Below are positions 6,590 to 13,121 of a stretch of DNA of 14,941 nucleotides, piece by piece; position 1 is the stretch's first letter, and every line of letters begins with the position of its first letter. Both the position numbers and the translations under genes were made by a program. Under the pieces are notes generated by a model. The model worked only from the letters and a program-made list of their open reading frames with translations, ran no database searches and was not told the DNA's origin. This stretch comes from an uncultured Eggerthellaceae bacterium (GTDB lineage Bacteria > Actinomycetota > Coriobacteriia > Coriobacteriales > Eggerthellaceae): assembly GCA_934623455.1 (NCBI GenBank), contig CAKTVK010000049.1:1-14941 (forward strand). The letters run 5' to 3'.

Positions 6590-7549
6590 TTACGAGCAAA
6601 GGGCACTTTGGACGCCGGTGAAGGCGCACGGCTCATCGGTTGCGATGACAAGGTAGTTGTCGGCTCCTGAAAACTCCAGGTCAATGCAGGGTATTTCGTA
6701 CACGAAGGCGAAATGCTCCGAGAGTGCGCGCATGGCAGTATCCACGATGTTGGTGTTTGCGCGTTGACTTTCTTCGTACTCCGGCGTGCTTTCGGTGCCG
6801 GTGTTGCCGGCTTTTTCGTTCCCCTCGTTTTCTTCGTATTCTTCGTCATCGACCACGGCGTTGAGCAAATAAAGACCGCCCGGTGTCAGGCAGCGCTTTG
6901 CTTGCCGGATGCTTTCGGGCGTGAGAAGCAGCCCCGTGGGGTTGGTGCCGTCAAACGAGTCGTTGATAATGGCATCGTAGGCGGCGGATTGCGCGTGCGC
7001 AAGGAAGGCAACGCCATCTTCAACGATGGTGCGCAGGCGCCCGTCTCCCGCTTCTCCATAGCGTTGCTCCAGCTCATCCACGTAAAAATGCTTGCGGGCA
7101 ATCTCGACAATGGCAGGATCGATTTCAACGACATCAATGCTGGTGTCGTTGCGACTGGTAAGCAAGTGCTTCGGGTAGGAATAGGCTCCCGCGCCAATCA
7201 TGAGCACCTGGTTGATGGGCCGTGTCGACTCGAACATGTGATCGAAAGCGCGATAATATTCGAACACCGGCTCGAAGCGTGCGTCTCCCAGGTAACTGGC
7301 GCTTTGGAAGCCGCCGCCCACGTACAGCACGCGGATGGGCTTGCCGTGCCGCTCGGTGCCTGCGGATTCGCTCCTTTCGTTGGCGTCGTTTTCGGTTTCC
7401 GCGCCGTCAGCGCCGCCGCTTTCGCCGTGGCATTTCGCATCGGTGTCTTCGCATTCGCGTTCGTCCTCGTCGTCGGTTTCAAGGGTGAACACCTGGGCCT
7501 CGCCGAACATGGTGGGGTAGCTAAACTCTTCAAGCAGTTCGTTGTCCAT
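6590..7549 (-). CDS. Spermidine-synthase-like SAM-binding fold protein with acidic inserts
   Basis: The 319-aa protein has the Rossmann core of the spermidine synthase/SAM-methyltransferase superfamily: motif I VLMIGAGAYSYP (115-126), acidic VEIDPAIVEIARKHF (141-155), VEDGVAF (176-182) and INDSFDG (195-201). The usual aminopropyltransferase GGGDG motif is replaced by GAGAYSYP, so a true spermidine synthase is doubtful; such proteins are commonly annotated as fused-MFS/spermidine-synthase-like, but no transmembrane part is present. Two Glu/Asp-rich low-complexity stretches interrupt it, about residues 25-69 and 234-264, probably disordered surface loops. The open frame extends 19 codons further upstream, but ATG 7547-7549 has AAAGGA at normal spacing. 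It is 272 bp upstream of the CODH/ACS operon and probably a separate unit. The substrate is unknown. Confidence 0.8.
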   Translation of the reverse strand: MDNELLEEFSYPTMFGEAQVFTLETDDEDERECEDTDAKCHGESGGADGAETENDANERSESAGTERHGKPIRVLYVGGGFQSASYLGDARFEPVFEYYRAFDHMFESTRPINQVLMIGAGAYSYPKHLLTSRNDTSIDVVEIDPAIVEIARKHFYVDELEQRYGEAGDGRLRTIVEDGVAFLAHAQSAAYDAIINDSFDGTNPTGLLLTPESIRQAKRCLTPGGLYLLNAVVDDEEYEENEGNEKAGNTGTESTPEYEESQRANTNIVDTAMRALSEHFAFVYEIPCIDLEFSGADNYLVIATDEPCAFTGVQSALCS

Positions 7550-8162
7550 GGTGGTCCTTTCGTGCGATAGAGGTTGTGCGGGGTAACGTAGACGGTGTTC
7601 CGGCAATCTTTGATTCTTGCGCCGCTAGCTTTTCTGCGAGCGTGAATTGAAATAGTAGCAAAAAATACTTTTTCTCACGCTGGGCAACAGCGTAAGGGTC
7701 TTGTCTACATATTACCTAGGAGCGGCTGCGCTTAGGTTTTGCTTGCCTAATCAGGTTCCTACGCAAATAGCCCGAAATAGGAGGAAATCGTATCTTTTTA
7801 CGAATCCCTCCTATTTTTTCAGGGTTCAACTATAGCAAAATAGGAGGAATCGAAAATAATTCGAGTTTTCTCCTACATTTTCATTGCTTTTTCATGTCTT
7901 ATAGGAGTTTTGCGGCTTGCTCCGGTGGAAAATGGAACATTTTCCCTGTAAAAAATAGGAGAATTATCAAAAAAATTGAAAATTCTCCTATTTTATGCTG
8001 TTGCTACTCAATGAAAATAGGAGGAAATAGCACTTTAATGTCGTTTCCTCCTATTTTGTGTTTGAAAGTCTTTTGGCTTGTGTGCGGTAAGGCACCTCGC
8101 GCGAAATGAGCAGGTGCGGGGTTCATATTCCGAACCGCACGGTAGTATTTTCAAACAATTTC
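7550..8162. other. Gene-free interval (613 bp), partly AT-rich, containing a hairpin array
   Basis: No convincing gene lies between the kinase stop and the spermidine-synthase-like start. Bases 7550-7774 would hold the promoter of the latter; they contain a 6-bp hairpin, ACGCTG/CAGCGT at 7677-7682/7688-7693, but no clear promoter that I can defend. Bases 7775-8057 are visibly richer in A+T than the flanks and hold the four-hairpin array described separately. Open frames here are short, lack coding character and overlap the palindromes. Confidence 0.75.
7775..8057. repeat. Array of four related hairpins with AAAATAGGAG/CTCCTATTTT arms
   Basis: Four inverted repeats share one core. H1: 7775-7792 with 7799-7816, 16 of 18 paired, followed by a T-run on the plus strand. 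H2: 7837-7854 with 7860-7881, degenerate with two bulges. H3: AAAATAGGAGAATT 7952-7965 with 7981-7994, perfect 14 bp, plus inner TCAA/TTGA. H4: AAAATAGGAGGAAA 8014-8027 with 8044-8057, perfect 14 bp. The arms of H3 and H4 differ at three positions and each change is matched in the opposite arm. A lone half-copy (ATAGGAGTTTT, 7901-7911) and an unrelated perfect hairpin, GGAAAATG/CATTTTCC (7927-7945), lie between H2 and H3. Loops differ in length and sequence, so this is not a CRISPR array. Confidence 0.9.
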
Positions 8163-9047
8163 CTATTTCAGCAGGTCGCAGATGCGACCGAGAAGCGTTT
8201 CGAAGCTTACGCCGCGCTCTTGGAAATCGGGCTGCTGCGAAGAGACAAGCATGGCGTCGTGCGTGAGCGACCCTGCAAAATCGGCAGCTTCGGCCATGGA
8301 ACGACCAGCCATGATAGCGGCAAGCAGGGCGGATGCGTACAGGTCGCCCGTGCCATGCAGCATGAAGGGCACGTAGGGGTTCTCTACACAGAACGGTTCG
8401 AAATCCTGGCCTGCGACGAAATTTCGGATGATGCCATCGTTGCGCGTGATGCCTTTGAGCACAACCGTCTTGGCGCCTTTCTCGAGTAGGCCCGCGGTGA
8501 GTTCAGCCGCGCGCGCATCGGAGATATCGGAGCCTTCCCAGGCGTCGCCAATGGGCTGGTCAAGGATGATTGCAGCTTCGGTAAGGTTGGGCGTAAGGAT
8601 GTCGGCCTCGGAGGCAAGCTGAACCATTGCATCGCACAGCTCGGGGGTGTACGTGGGGTAAATCTTGCCGTGATCAGCCATAACGGGGTCAACAAGCTTC
8701 AGGGCCTTTGGATAACGCTCGTATAGGCTCTTGATGATATCCACCTGAACGGCGTCGCCCAGAAAACCGGAATAGATGGCGTCAATTTCAACGCCAATGC
8801 CTTTCCAGGCGTTCAGGTAATCGGTCAGAATGGGAGTGGTGTCATGCATGTACCAGCCCGGAAATGCAGTATGGCTGCTGAACAGGCCGGTGGGAACAGG
8901 GCAAACATCGCATCCGGCTGCGGAAAGCACGGGGATGGCCACGCCCAGGGAACATTTGCCGTAGCCGCACAAGTCATGCACGGCGGCGATGCGGGGGATG
9001 TAAGCGCCTTCGCGCTGGTAGAGCGTCACATCGTTTGCGGTCGTCAT
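8163..9047 (-). CDS. pdxY: Pyridoxal/pyridoxamine kinase (vitamin B6 salvage)
   Basis: This enzyme phosphorylates pyridoxal, pyridoxamine or pyridoxine with ATP, in the cytoplasm, as part of B6 salvage. The 294-aa protein has the ribokinase-fold pattern of the PdxK/PdxY family: IAAVHDLCGYGKCSL (20-34), the substrate-side VPTGLFSSHTAFPG (51-64), YSGFLG (92-97), LVDPVMADHGKIY (118-130), TPNLTEA (152-158), VLKGI (196-200) and the anion hole and catalytic base HGTGD (231-235, D235). The ATG at 9045-9047 has AAAGGA six bases upstream. It is divergent from the MocR/PdxR-type regulator, which strongly supports a B6 substrate. The related HMP kinase ThiD is a less likely alternative given the LFSSHTAFPG segment. 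The exact vitamer preference is not known. Confidence 0.9.
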   Translation of the reverse strand: MTTANDVTLYQREGAYIPRIAAVHDLCGYGKCSLGVAIPVLSAAGCDVCPVPTGLFSSHTAFPGWYMHDTTPILTDYLNAWKGIGVEIDAIYSGFLGDAVQVDIIKSLYERYPKALKLVDPVMADHGKIYPTYTPELCDAMVQLASEADILTPNLTEAAIILDQPIGDAWEGSDISDARAAELTAGLLEKGAKTVVLKGITRNDGIIRNFVAGQDFEPFCVENPYVPFMLHGTGDLYASALLAAIMAGRSMAEAADFAGSLTHDAMLVSSQQPDFQERGVSFETLLGRICDLLK

Positions 9048-9104
9048 AGCTAGTCCTTTCGTAGGAATTATTGTCCGTAAGGAAGGCTAGTTCTTGCGCT
9101 CTTG

Positions 9105-9132
9105 TTGGTTCAAGTGCCAAAATATCGATAAT
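9105..9132 (+). promoter_or_regulatory. Candidate promoter for the MocR-type regulator
   Basis: TTGGTT (9105-9110) and GATAAT (9127-9132) are 16 bp apart and would give a leader of about 30 nt carrying the CCAGAT repeats. A competing arrangement is TTGACA (9132-9137), a perfect -35, with GATAAG (9155-9160) 17 bp away, which would start transcription almost at the ATG. I cannot choose between them by eye. Confidence 0.35.
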
Positions 9133-9140
9133 TGACATAT

Positions 9141-9168
9141 CCAGATTACTATCAGATAAGGACCAGAT
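9141..9168 (+). promoter_or_regulatory. Three CCAGAT-like direct repeats at 11-bp period: probable MocR operator
   Basis: CCAGAT at 9141-9146, TCAGAT at 9152-9157 and CCAGAT at 9163-9168 are spaced exactly 11 bp apart, so they face the same side of the helix, and the last abuts the regulator's ATG. MocR/GabR-type proteins are known to bind helically phased direct repeats in the gap they share with a divergent target gene. Binding here would block the regulator's own promoter or start and could act on the divergent kinase. The role is inference; the repeats are directly visible. Confidence 0.55.
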
Positions 9169-10857
9169 ATGCTCACTTACGATATGAGCTTGCGCGGCGA
9201 CGAACCGCTTTATGAGTTTCTGTACGAATCTATAGCGGCCGACATCCGCGCGGGTAGTTTGCCTGCCTCGAAAAAACTTCCTTCAAAGCGCGCGCTTGCG
9301 AAACATTTGGGCGTGAGTTTGATAACGGTGGAATCGGCGTTTTCCCAGCTTATTGCCGAGGGCTATATTCGCTCGGTGGAACGCAAGGGGTATTACGTTT
9401 GCGATTTGCCCCAAATAGATGGTGGCGTGCATGCGGGGGCTTGTATGCACGCAGGTCAGAGTGCGCGTTCGGATGCCAGTGCTGGCATGGGTGCGTTTTT
9501 GGTTGATGCCGCAAGGACCGGTGCGGGTGCGGGCGCAGGTGCGGCGCTTCCAGCTACCCGTGTGGACATGATGCCACCTGCGTTTGCGGGCGCGAGCGAG
9601 GCTGCAGTCGTGAGTGCGTCTGACACGCTTGGCACGTCCGGGGTTGTCAGTGCGTTCGCCGCGCCCGGAGTGCTGAACGATGCCGTCCGCGCCGGCAGCG
9701 CTGCAACGCGCAAGTCGATGCGGGAAATTCCCTTCGATACCCCTTCGCCCAACATCGAATTCGACTTACATGGTGGTTCGCTCTCGAGCGCTTTTCCGTT
9801 TGACGCTTGGGCGCGCTGTATGCGCGAGGCGCTTTCGCGCGAATCCGAAAGTGATTTATCCGACACAAAAAGCCCGCTGGGCACGCTGCGTCTTCGTCAA
9901 GTTCTTGCCGATTACCTGCGAGAATACCGCGGTATGGATGTTTTGCCGCAACAGATTGTGGTCGGTGCGGGTGCGCAATACCTGTACGGCATGATTATTC
10001 AGCTTCTCAATGAGGTGCGCGGGTCGTGTCACGTGGCTATCGAAAACCCCGGGTATCCGCGCCTGGAGAAGATTTATCGCGTCAATCGCGTTCCTGTTTC
10101 GTATATTCCCATGGATGAGCAGGGGATTCGTATGGACTTGCTTGCCACAAGCGGAGCGAACGTGGTGCATATCACGCCGTCGCATCAGTTTCCCACGGGA
10201 TTGGTAACATCGGTGCCGCGCCGTTATGAAATCTTAAGCTGGGCGGCGCAAGATCCCAACCGTTTCATTGTTGAGGATGACTATGACTGCGAGTTCCGGC
10301 TGGCAGGCAAGCCGATCTCTCCTTTGCAGCGCCTTGATGCGCAGGGCCAGGTCATTTACACGAACACGTTTACGAAAAGCCTGGGTGGCGCGTTTCGCAT
10401 TGGGTATATGGTTTTGCCTTTGCGCCTTGCGCAGCGCTTCGAGCGCGATTTGGGATTCTATTCGTGTTCGGTGAGTGCGGTTGACCAGCTTGCTTTAGCG
10501 CGTTTCATTGAGTCGGGTGCATACGAGCGCCACGTGAATCGTTTACGCACGCAGTATCGTGCGCTTCGGGATGCATTGGTTGATGAGTTGAACGCTTCGG
10601 CGTTGGCACCGCGCACGCGCATTGCATCGCAGGATTCGGGCATTCATTTCCTGCTGGGCGTTGCAAGCGATTGCTCGGGTGAAGAGTTGGCGGCTCGTGC
10701 CGCATGTGAAGGGGTGGCAATACAAGCGCTGCAAAGTTTTTATCAGGGGAATGCGCCCGAAGAGCAAGAAGTGCGTTGGCTGGTTGCGGGTTATTCGAGC
10801 CTGGATGCAAGTCAGGTTGCACCTTGCGTTCGGGCGCTTGAGCGCGCTTGGGCATAA
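9169..10857 (+). CDS. MocR-family (GntR HTH plus aminotransferase domain) regulator, PdxR-like
   Basis: A 562-aa transcription factor with an N-terminal GntR winged helix (about 12-80: LYEFLYESIAADIRAG, LPSKRALAKHLGVS, TVESAFSQLIAEGYI, RKGYYV) and a C-terminal fold-type I aminotransferase-like effector domain (about 195-560). The PLP site is intact: NTFTKSL with K403 as Schiff-base lysine and EDDYDCEFR with D370 and Y372, 33 residues earlier as in GabR. R536 near the end could bind a carboxylate. The linker, about 82-185, is unusually long and Ala/Gly-rich. The ATG at 9169 follows AAGGA. The divergent pyridoxal kinase suggests that it senses pyridoxal phosphate and controls B6 salvage, as PdxR does for synthesis. 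Family is certain; the ligand and target are inferred. Confidence 0.9.
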   Translation: MLTYDMSLRGDEPLYEFLYESIAADIRAGSLPASKKLPSKRALAKHLGVSLITVESAFSQLIAEGYIRSVERKGYYVCDLPQIDGGVHAGACMHAGQSARSDASAGMGAFLVDAARTGAGAGAGAALPATRVDMMPPAFAGASEAAVVSASDTLGTSGVVSAFAAPGVLNDAVRAGSAATRKSMREIPFDTPSPNIEFDLHGGSLSSAFPFDAWARCMREALSRESESDLSDTKSPLGTLRLRQVLADYLREYRGMDVLPQQIVVGAGAQYLYGMIIQLLNEVRGSCHVAIENPGYPRLEKIYRVNRVPVSYIPMDEQGIRMDLLATSGANVVHITPSHQFPTGLVTSVPRRYEILSWAAQDPNRFIVEDDYDCEFRLAGKPISPLQRLDAQGQVIYTNTFTKSLGGAFRIGYMVLPLRLAQRFERDLGFYSCSVSAVDQLALARFIESGAYERHVNRLRTQYRALRDALVDELNASALAPRTRIASQDSGIHFLLGVASDCSGEELAARAACEGVAIQALQSFYQGNAPEEQEVRWLVAGYSSLDASQVAPCVRALERAWA

Positions 10858-10871
10858 ATCGCCGGCGAGCA

Positions 10872-10916
10872 CCCCATTTGTTGTCAAATTACCCCACCTT
10901 TTGTCAACAAATGGGG
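10872..10916 (+). terminator. Strong hairpin after the MocR gene, possible terminator
   Basis: CCCCATTTGTTG (10872-10883) pairs perfectly with CAACAAATGGGG (10905-10916). Inside it, after one T.T mismatch, CAAA (10885-10888) pairs with TTTG (10900-10903), leaving an 11-nt loop. It begins 14 bp after the regulator's stop codon, a normal place for a terminator, but is followed by CCTGTTGTTG rather than a U-tract. TTGTTGTCAAA occurs exactly at 10878-10888 and again at 10921-10931, so the hairpin may instead belong to a repeat element. Confidence 0.45.
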
Positions 10917-10939
10917 CCTGTTGTTGTCAAAACGACCTA

Positions 10940-11141
10940 AAACTCGGGCAAATCGACGATAATCGGTGGTTCCAATCTCCTGTCGGCTGGCTTCCGTTCG
11001 CTGCCGCTTTGTGAAGAAAATCAGTGCATCCATACGACCTGGGGAAACGTAAACCTATTGTTCGCAATGTTTCTGCTGGGTGATGCAAGCGGCCCGAATC
11101 GCTCACGCAAACCACCGATTATCGTCGATTTGCGTGAGTTT
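10940..11141. repeat. 202-bp element bounded by 32-bp inverted repeats, MITE-like
   Basis: The left end 10940-10971 (AAACTCGGGCAAATCG then ACGATAATCGGTGGTT) matches the reverse complement of the right end 11110-11141 at 30 of 32 positions; the two mismatches are adjacent (10946-10947). The 138-bp interior has no gene. The right end also lies within its own local hairpin, CTCACGCAAA (11102-11111) with TTTGCGTGAG (11129-11138). I find no flanking target-site duplication. A miniature non-autonomous transposable element or a structured intergenic repeat would both fit. Confidence 0.7.
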
Positions 11142-11339
11142 GCCCCCTGATTTCCAACAAGAGGGGTGCGTAGACGGCATTCAGCAGGGTGAAACGGTGG
11201 GCATCTCGTACGGCCCTGCCGCGCTTACCGCCCCAAAGTCGCGCGCGCTACGGACGGGCCTACCGCGTTGGTTGCTGCGACACGCATCCCGAATCCAAAG
11301 TCGCGCGCCTCGTGCGTTTTTAGGGCGGCTTTTCGGCTT

Positions 11340-12068
11340 CTAGTATCCCATAAGGCAGTTGAAGTTAACTTCGCTTTCTGCATTGACGCCTTTGACGTGC
11401 GTTCCCAGTTCGTCTTCCAACGTGAAGATATTCACGGGATGACCAGGCAGAATCTCCTTGCGGTAATCGATTTGCAGCGTACGTACCGGCTTGTCCTGCG
11501 TGGGTGAGGCAACATTTTGCGCATAATCGATGTAGCGTGCGTTGTTCACATGCAGGTTGAAATCGATGTCAGAGAATTGCGGCATAATAACAGCAGTGGG
11601 CTGCTCGGCTGCTTCGAAATCCTTGATCTTTCGCAGCTTGCCCGAAAACATGCGGTCGGGAAGAAAATCAGTCGGGCCGTCGTAGTTTGCCAGCACCGAT
11701 GCAATGCCTCTGGTCTCAATGTCAAGCAGCAGCCACTCCGATGTTCCTTTTGCCAGCATGTTGCCATCCAGGTCGCTTAAAGAGTAGTCGCGCTGAATGT
11801 TCAGGCGCGATGCGCTATGCGGCCATGTGCGTACGCAAACTTCCTGATGGGGCTTATATACGGCATCGTGGAAGAACTCGAGCTTCTGGCGCACGACCAC
11901 CCAAAATACGCCTTTTTTCTGCAAATCTTCAAAACCGATGCCCATTTCCACGCTGTGCTCAGTGGCAAGATCCTGAAAAAGATCCAGCACAGCACTCGCG
12001 CGCAGCTGCTTGTAGCAGTTGAAATCGGTCAGGCGCAGTTTGCAAATTTGCTCTTTGTACAATTCCAT
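11340..12068 (-). CDS. Acyl-ACP thioesterase (FatA/FatB-type double hotdog)
   Basis: This cytoplasmic enzyme hydrolyses acyl-ACP to free fatty acid and ACP. The 242-aa protein has two hotdog domains, about 1-130 and 150-240. The first shows the family segments VLDLFQDLATEHS (27-39) and GVFWVVVRQKLEF (53-65). The second begins with DIDFNLHVNNARYIDYAQN (167-185), the FatA/FatB catalytic helix region with N171 and H173. Bacterial members are shorter than plant proteins because they lack the transit peptide, and the length fits. The ATG at 12066-12068 follows GAAGGA at six bases. It stands alone between the repeat-rich gap and a 363-bp spacer. Chain-length preference cannot be read from sequence. 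Confidence 0.9.
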   Translation of the reverse strand: MELYKEQICKLRLTDFNCYKQLRASAVLDLFQDLATEHSVEMGIGFEDLQKKGVFWVVVRQKLEFFHDAVYKPHQEVCVRTWPHSASRLNIQRDYSLSDLDGNMLAKGTSEWLLLDIETRGIASVLANYDGPTDFLPDRMFSGKLRKIKDFEAAEQPTAVIMPQFSDIDFNLHVNNARYIDYAQNVASPTQDKPVRTLQIDYRKEILPGHPVNIFTLEDELGTHVKGVNAESEVNFNCLMGY

Positions 12069-12431
12069 GGGCGTTCCTTCAAGGTGTGCGTTTTTGTTCT
12101 TGCTTATGGTTGCGCAGGTGCGCTGGTGGCGCGCTGCTGGCGCTCGCCGGCTTTCTCCCCATAAGCTCGAAGAGCAAGTTTACTCGTTTTTCGCGCATTT
12201 GTGCATTTGCGGGAGAAAGAACAAGGAAGAAAAAACGGAAAATGCGAAGGTGCGATCCAGAAGAGACAAAATGCACGTCGCAAAGCAGGTGGTAGCGAAG
12301 GATGCCAGAGACAGCGTAAGATGCCGGTGGCAGCGGGAAAGCTGTTGGGGCGATGATTCGGGGGAAGTGCGGCTGCCCGGGGCGGTTGCACGGTACGGGC
12401 GTATACCAGGGCCGTGGCGGAGGCGCGCCTT
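12069..12431. other. Gene-free interval (363 bp) upstream of the thioesterase
   Basis: I see no gene, tRNA or riboswitch here. A candidate minus-strand promoter for the thioesterase is TGCACA (12200-12205) and TAAACT (12177-12182), 17 bp apart, each 4 of 6 to consensus. A tandem octamer, GCATTTGT then GCATTTGC (12195-12210), overlaps that -35 and could be an operator or chance. The region nearest the TetR gene stop is GC-rich and begins with the 10-bp palindrome AGGCGCGCCT (12421-12430). Confidence 0.5.
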
Positions 12432-13010
12432 CTATCGCGCGGCGTTCTTGATGGCGGTGTCGTACACTAGGTGTCCCAGCTCATAGGCGGAAAGCCCCCG
12501 CGGATCCTGCAGCCATTGGCTGATCATGGCAAGGCTCCCTGCAAGGGTGAACTCCAAAATTAAATCGATTTCTTGATCGCTACGCTGCGATTCCCCCTGG
12601 TTGATAACGTAGCGCTTCCAAAGAGGCTTCAACGCTTCCTTTAGGCGCAAGGCAAAAGACGGATCGCCCTGTGGACCTAAAAGCACCACGATAAATCGCT
12701 TGTTGCGTTCGTAGAAAAGCACGATGTCTTTCAGCGCTGCGATGCGCGCAAGCTTCCCTGCGTCTTTTGTCAGGCGTTTCATGCAGTTTTCAACGCAGGT
12801 TGCAACGTCTTGCAAAAGGACGGATTCAACGTCTTCCAAAAGCTCGTATACATCGTGAAAGTGCAGGTAGAATGTATTGCGATGATATCCTGCGCGCTCG
12901 CACACCTGCGCCACGGTGATTTTATTCACGGGCGTTTCGGCATACAGGCTCCAGAAGGCTTGGATGAACTCCTGTTTCGTGCGTGCGGTCTTTTCGGACT
13001 GTTTTTTCAT
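12432..13010 (-). CDS. TetR/AcrR-family transcriptional regulator
   Basis: A 192-aa regulator with the TetR N-terminal helix-turn-helix at about 12-58: FIQAFWSLYAETPVNKITV, QVCERAGYHRNTFYLHF, DVYELLEDVE. The rest is helical, with ENCMKRLT and a C-terminal LILEFTLAGSLAMISQWLQD segment typical of the ligand and dimer domain; the ligand is unknown. The longer frame would start at GTG 13014-13016, but no Shine-Dalgarno sequence precedes either start. ATG 13008-13010 lies 6 bp after an extended -10 element, suggesting a leaderless start there. It follows the ABC transporter genes by about 110 bp on the same strand and may control them or the thioesterase downstream; neither is shown. Confidence 0.9.
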   Translation of the reverse strand: MKKQSEKTARTKQEFIQAFWSLYAETPVNKITVAQVCERAGYHRNTFYLHFHDVYELLEDVESVLLQDVATCVENCMKRLTKDAGKLARIAALKDIVLFYERNKRFIVVLLGPQGDPSFALRLKEALKPLWKRYVINQGESQRSDQEIDLILEFTLAGSLAMISQWLQDPRGLSAYELGHLVYDTAIKNAAR

Positions 13011-13016
13011 GGGCAC

Positions 13017-13025
13017 ATCATAGCA
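13017..13025 (-). promoter_or_regulatory. Extended -10 promoter for a leaderless TetR mRNA
   Basis: On the minus strand TGC-TATGAT gives a TGn extension and a -10 hexamer matching 5 of 6 of TATAAT. Six bases separate it from the ATG, so transcription would begin at or next to the start codon. No recognisable -35 is seen at 17 bp, which extended -10 promoters do not need, and no ribosome site is present. Confidence 0.5.
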
Positions 13026-13100
13026 TGGGGACGCGCACGAAGGCCAAGGCAGAACGCCGAAGGACGCGAAAAGCCCAGGGGGAAGACGTGGATTATGGGG

Positions 13101-13116
13101 GCATTCGGCGGAATGC
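13101..13116 (-). terminator. Short hairpin just after the ABC permease stop
   Basis: GCATTC (13101-13106) and GAATGC (13111-13116) form a perfect 6-bp stem around a 4-nt loop, starting 5 bp after the permease stop codon on the minus strand. The following minus-strand bases are CCCCATAATCC, without a U-tract, so it is at best a weak terminator or an exonuclease block at the 3' end of the transporter mRNA. Confidence 0.3.
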
Positions 13117-13121
13117 TTTCG

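Larger units (their letters stand above)
10858..11339. other. Gene-free interval (482 bp) with hairpin and long inverted repeats
   Basis: No gene is supported between the two converging genes on either side. The interval holds a strong hairpin (10872-10916), a 202-bp element with 32-bp inverted ends (10940-11141), and a 14-bp direct repeat. The last, CCAAAGTCGCGCGC, occurs at 11233-11246 and 11295-11308, 62 bp apart, in a CG-rich stretch that may belong to a dispersed intergenic repeat family. Short open frames here cross the repeats and show no recognisable protein. Confidence 0.7.

Noticed and set aside
6713..7570. 285-aa plus-strand open frame
   Set aside because: It mirrors the spermidine-synthase-like gene and has no recognisable motifs.
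7775..8057. CRISPR array
   Set aside because: Repeats are palindromic with unequal loops and unequal spacing, and no cas gene is nearby.
7775..8057. CsrB-like RNA that sequesters CsrA through repeated GGA motifs
   Set aside because: In CsrB-type RNAs GGA sits in loops, while here it is buried in paired stems, and no csrA is seen.
7894..8109. 71-aa plus-strand open frame within the hairpin array
   Set aside because: It runs through two palindromes, and its coding character comes from repeat sequence; ATG 8038 in the H4 loop is 13 bases from the AGGAGG arm, too far for a convincing ribosome site.
9456..9884. 142-aa minus-strand open frame
   Set aside because: It is antisense to the low-complexity linker of the MocR regulator.
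12069..12431. tRNA or other structured RNA gene
   Set aside because: No T-loop GTTCRA motif, acceptor pairing or compact fold was found by eye.
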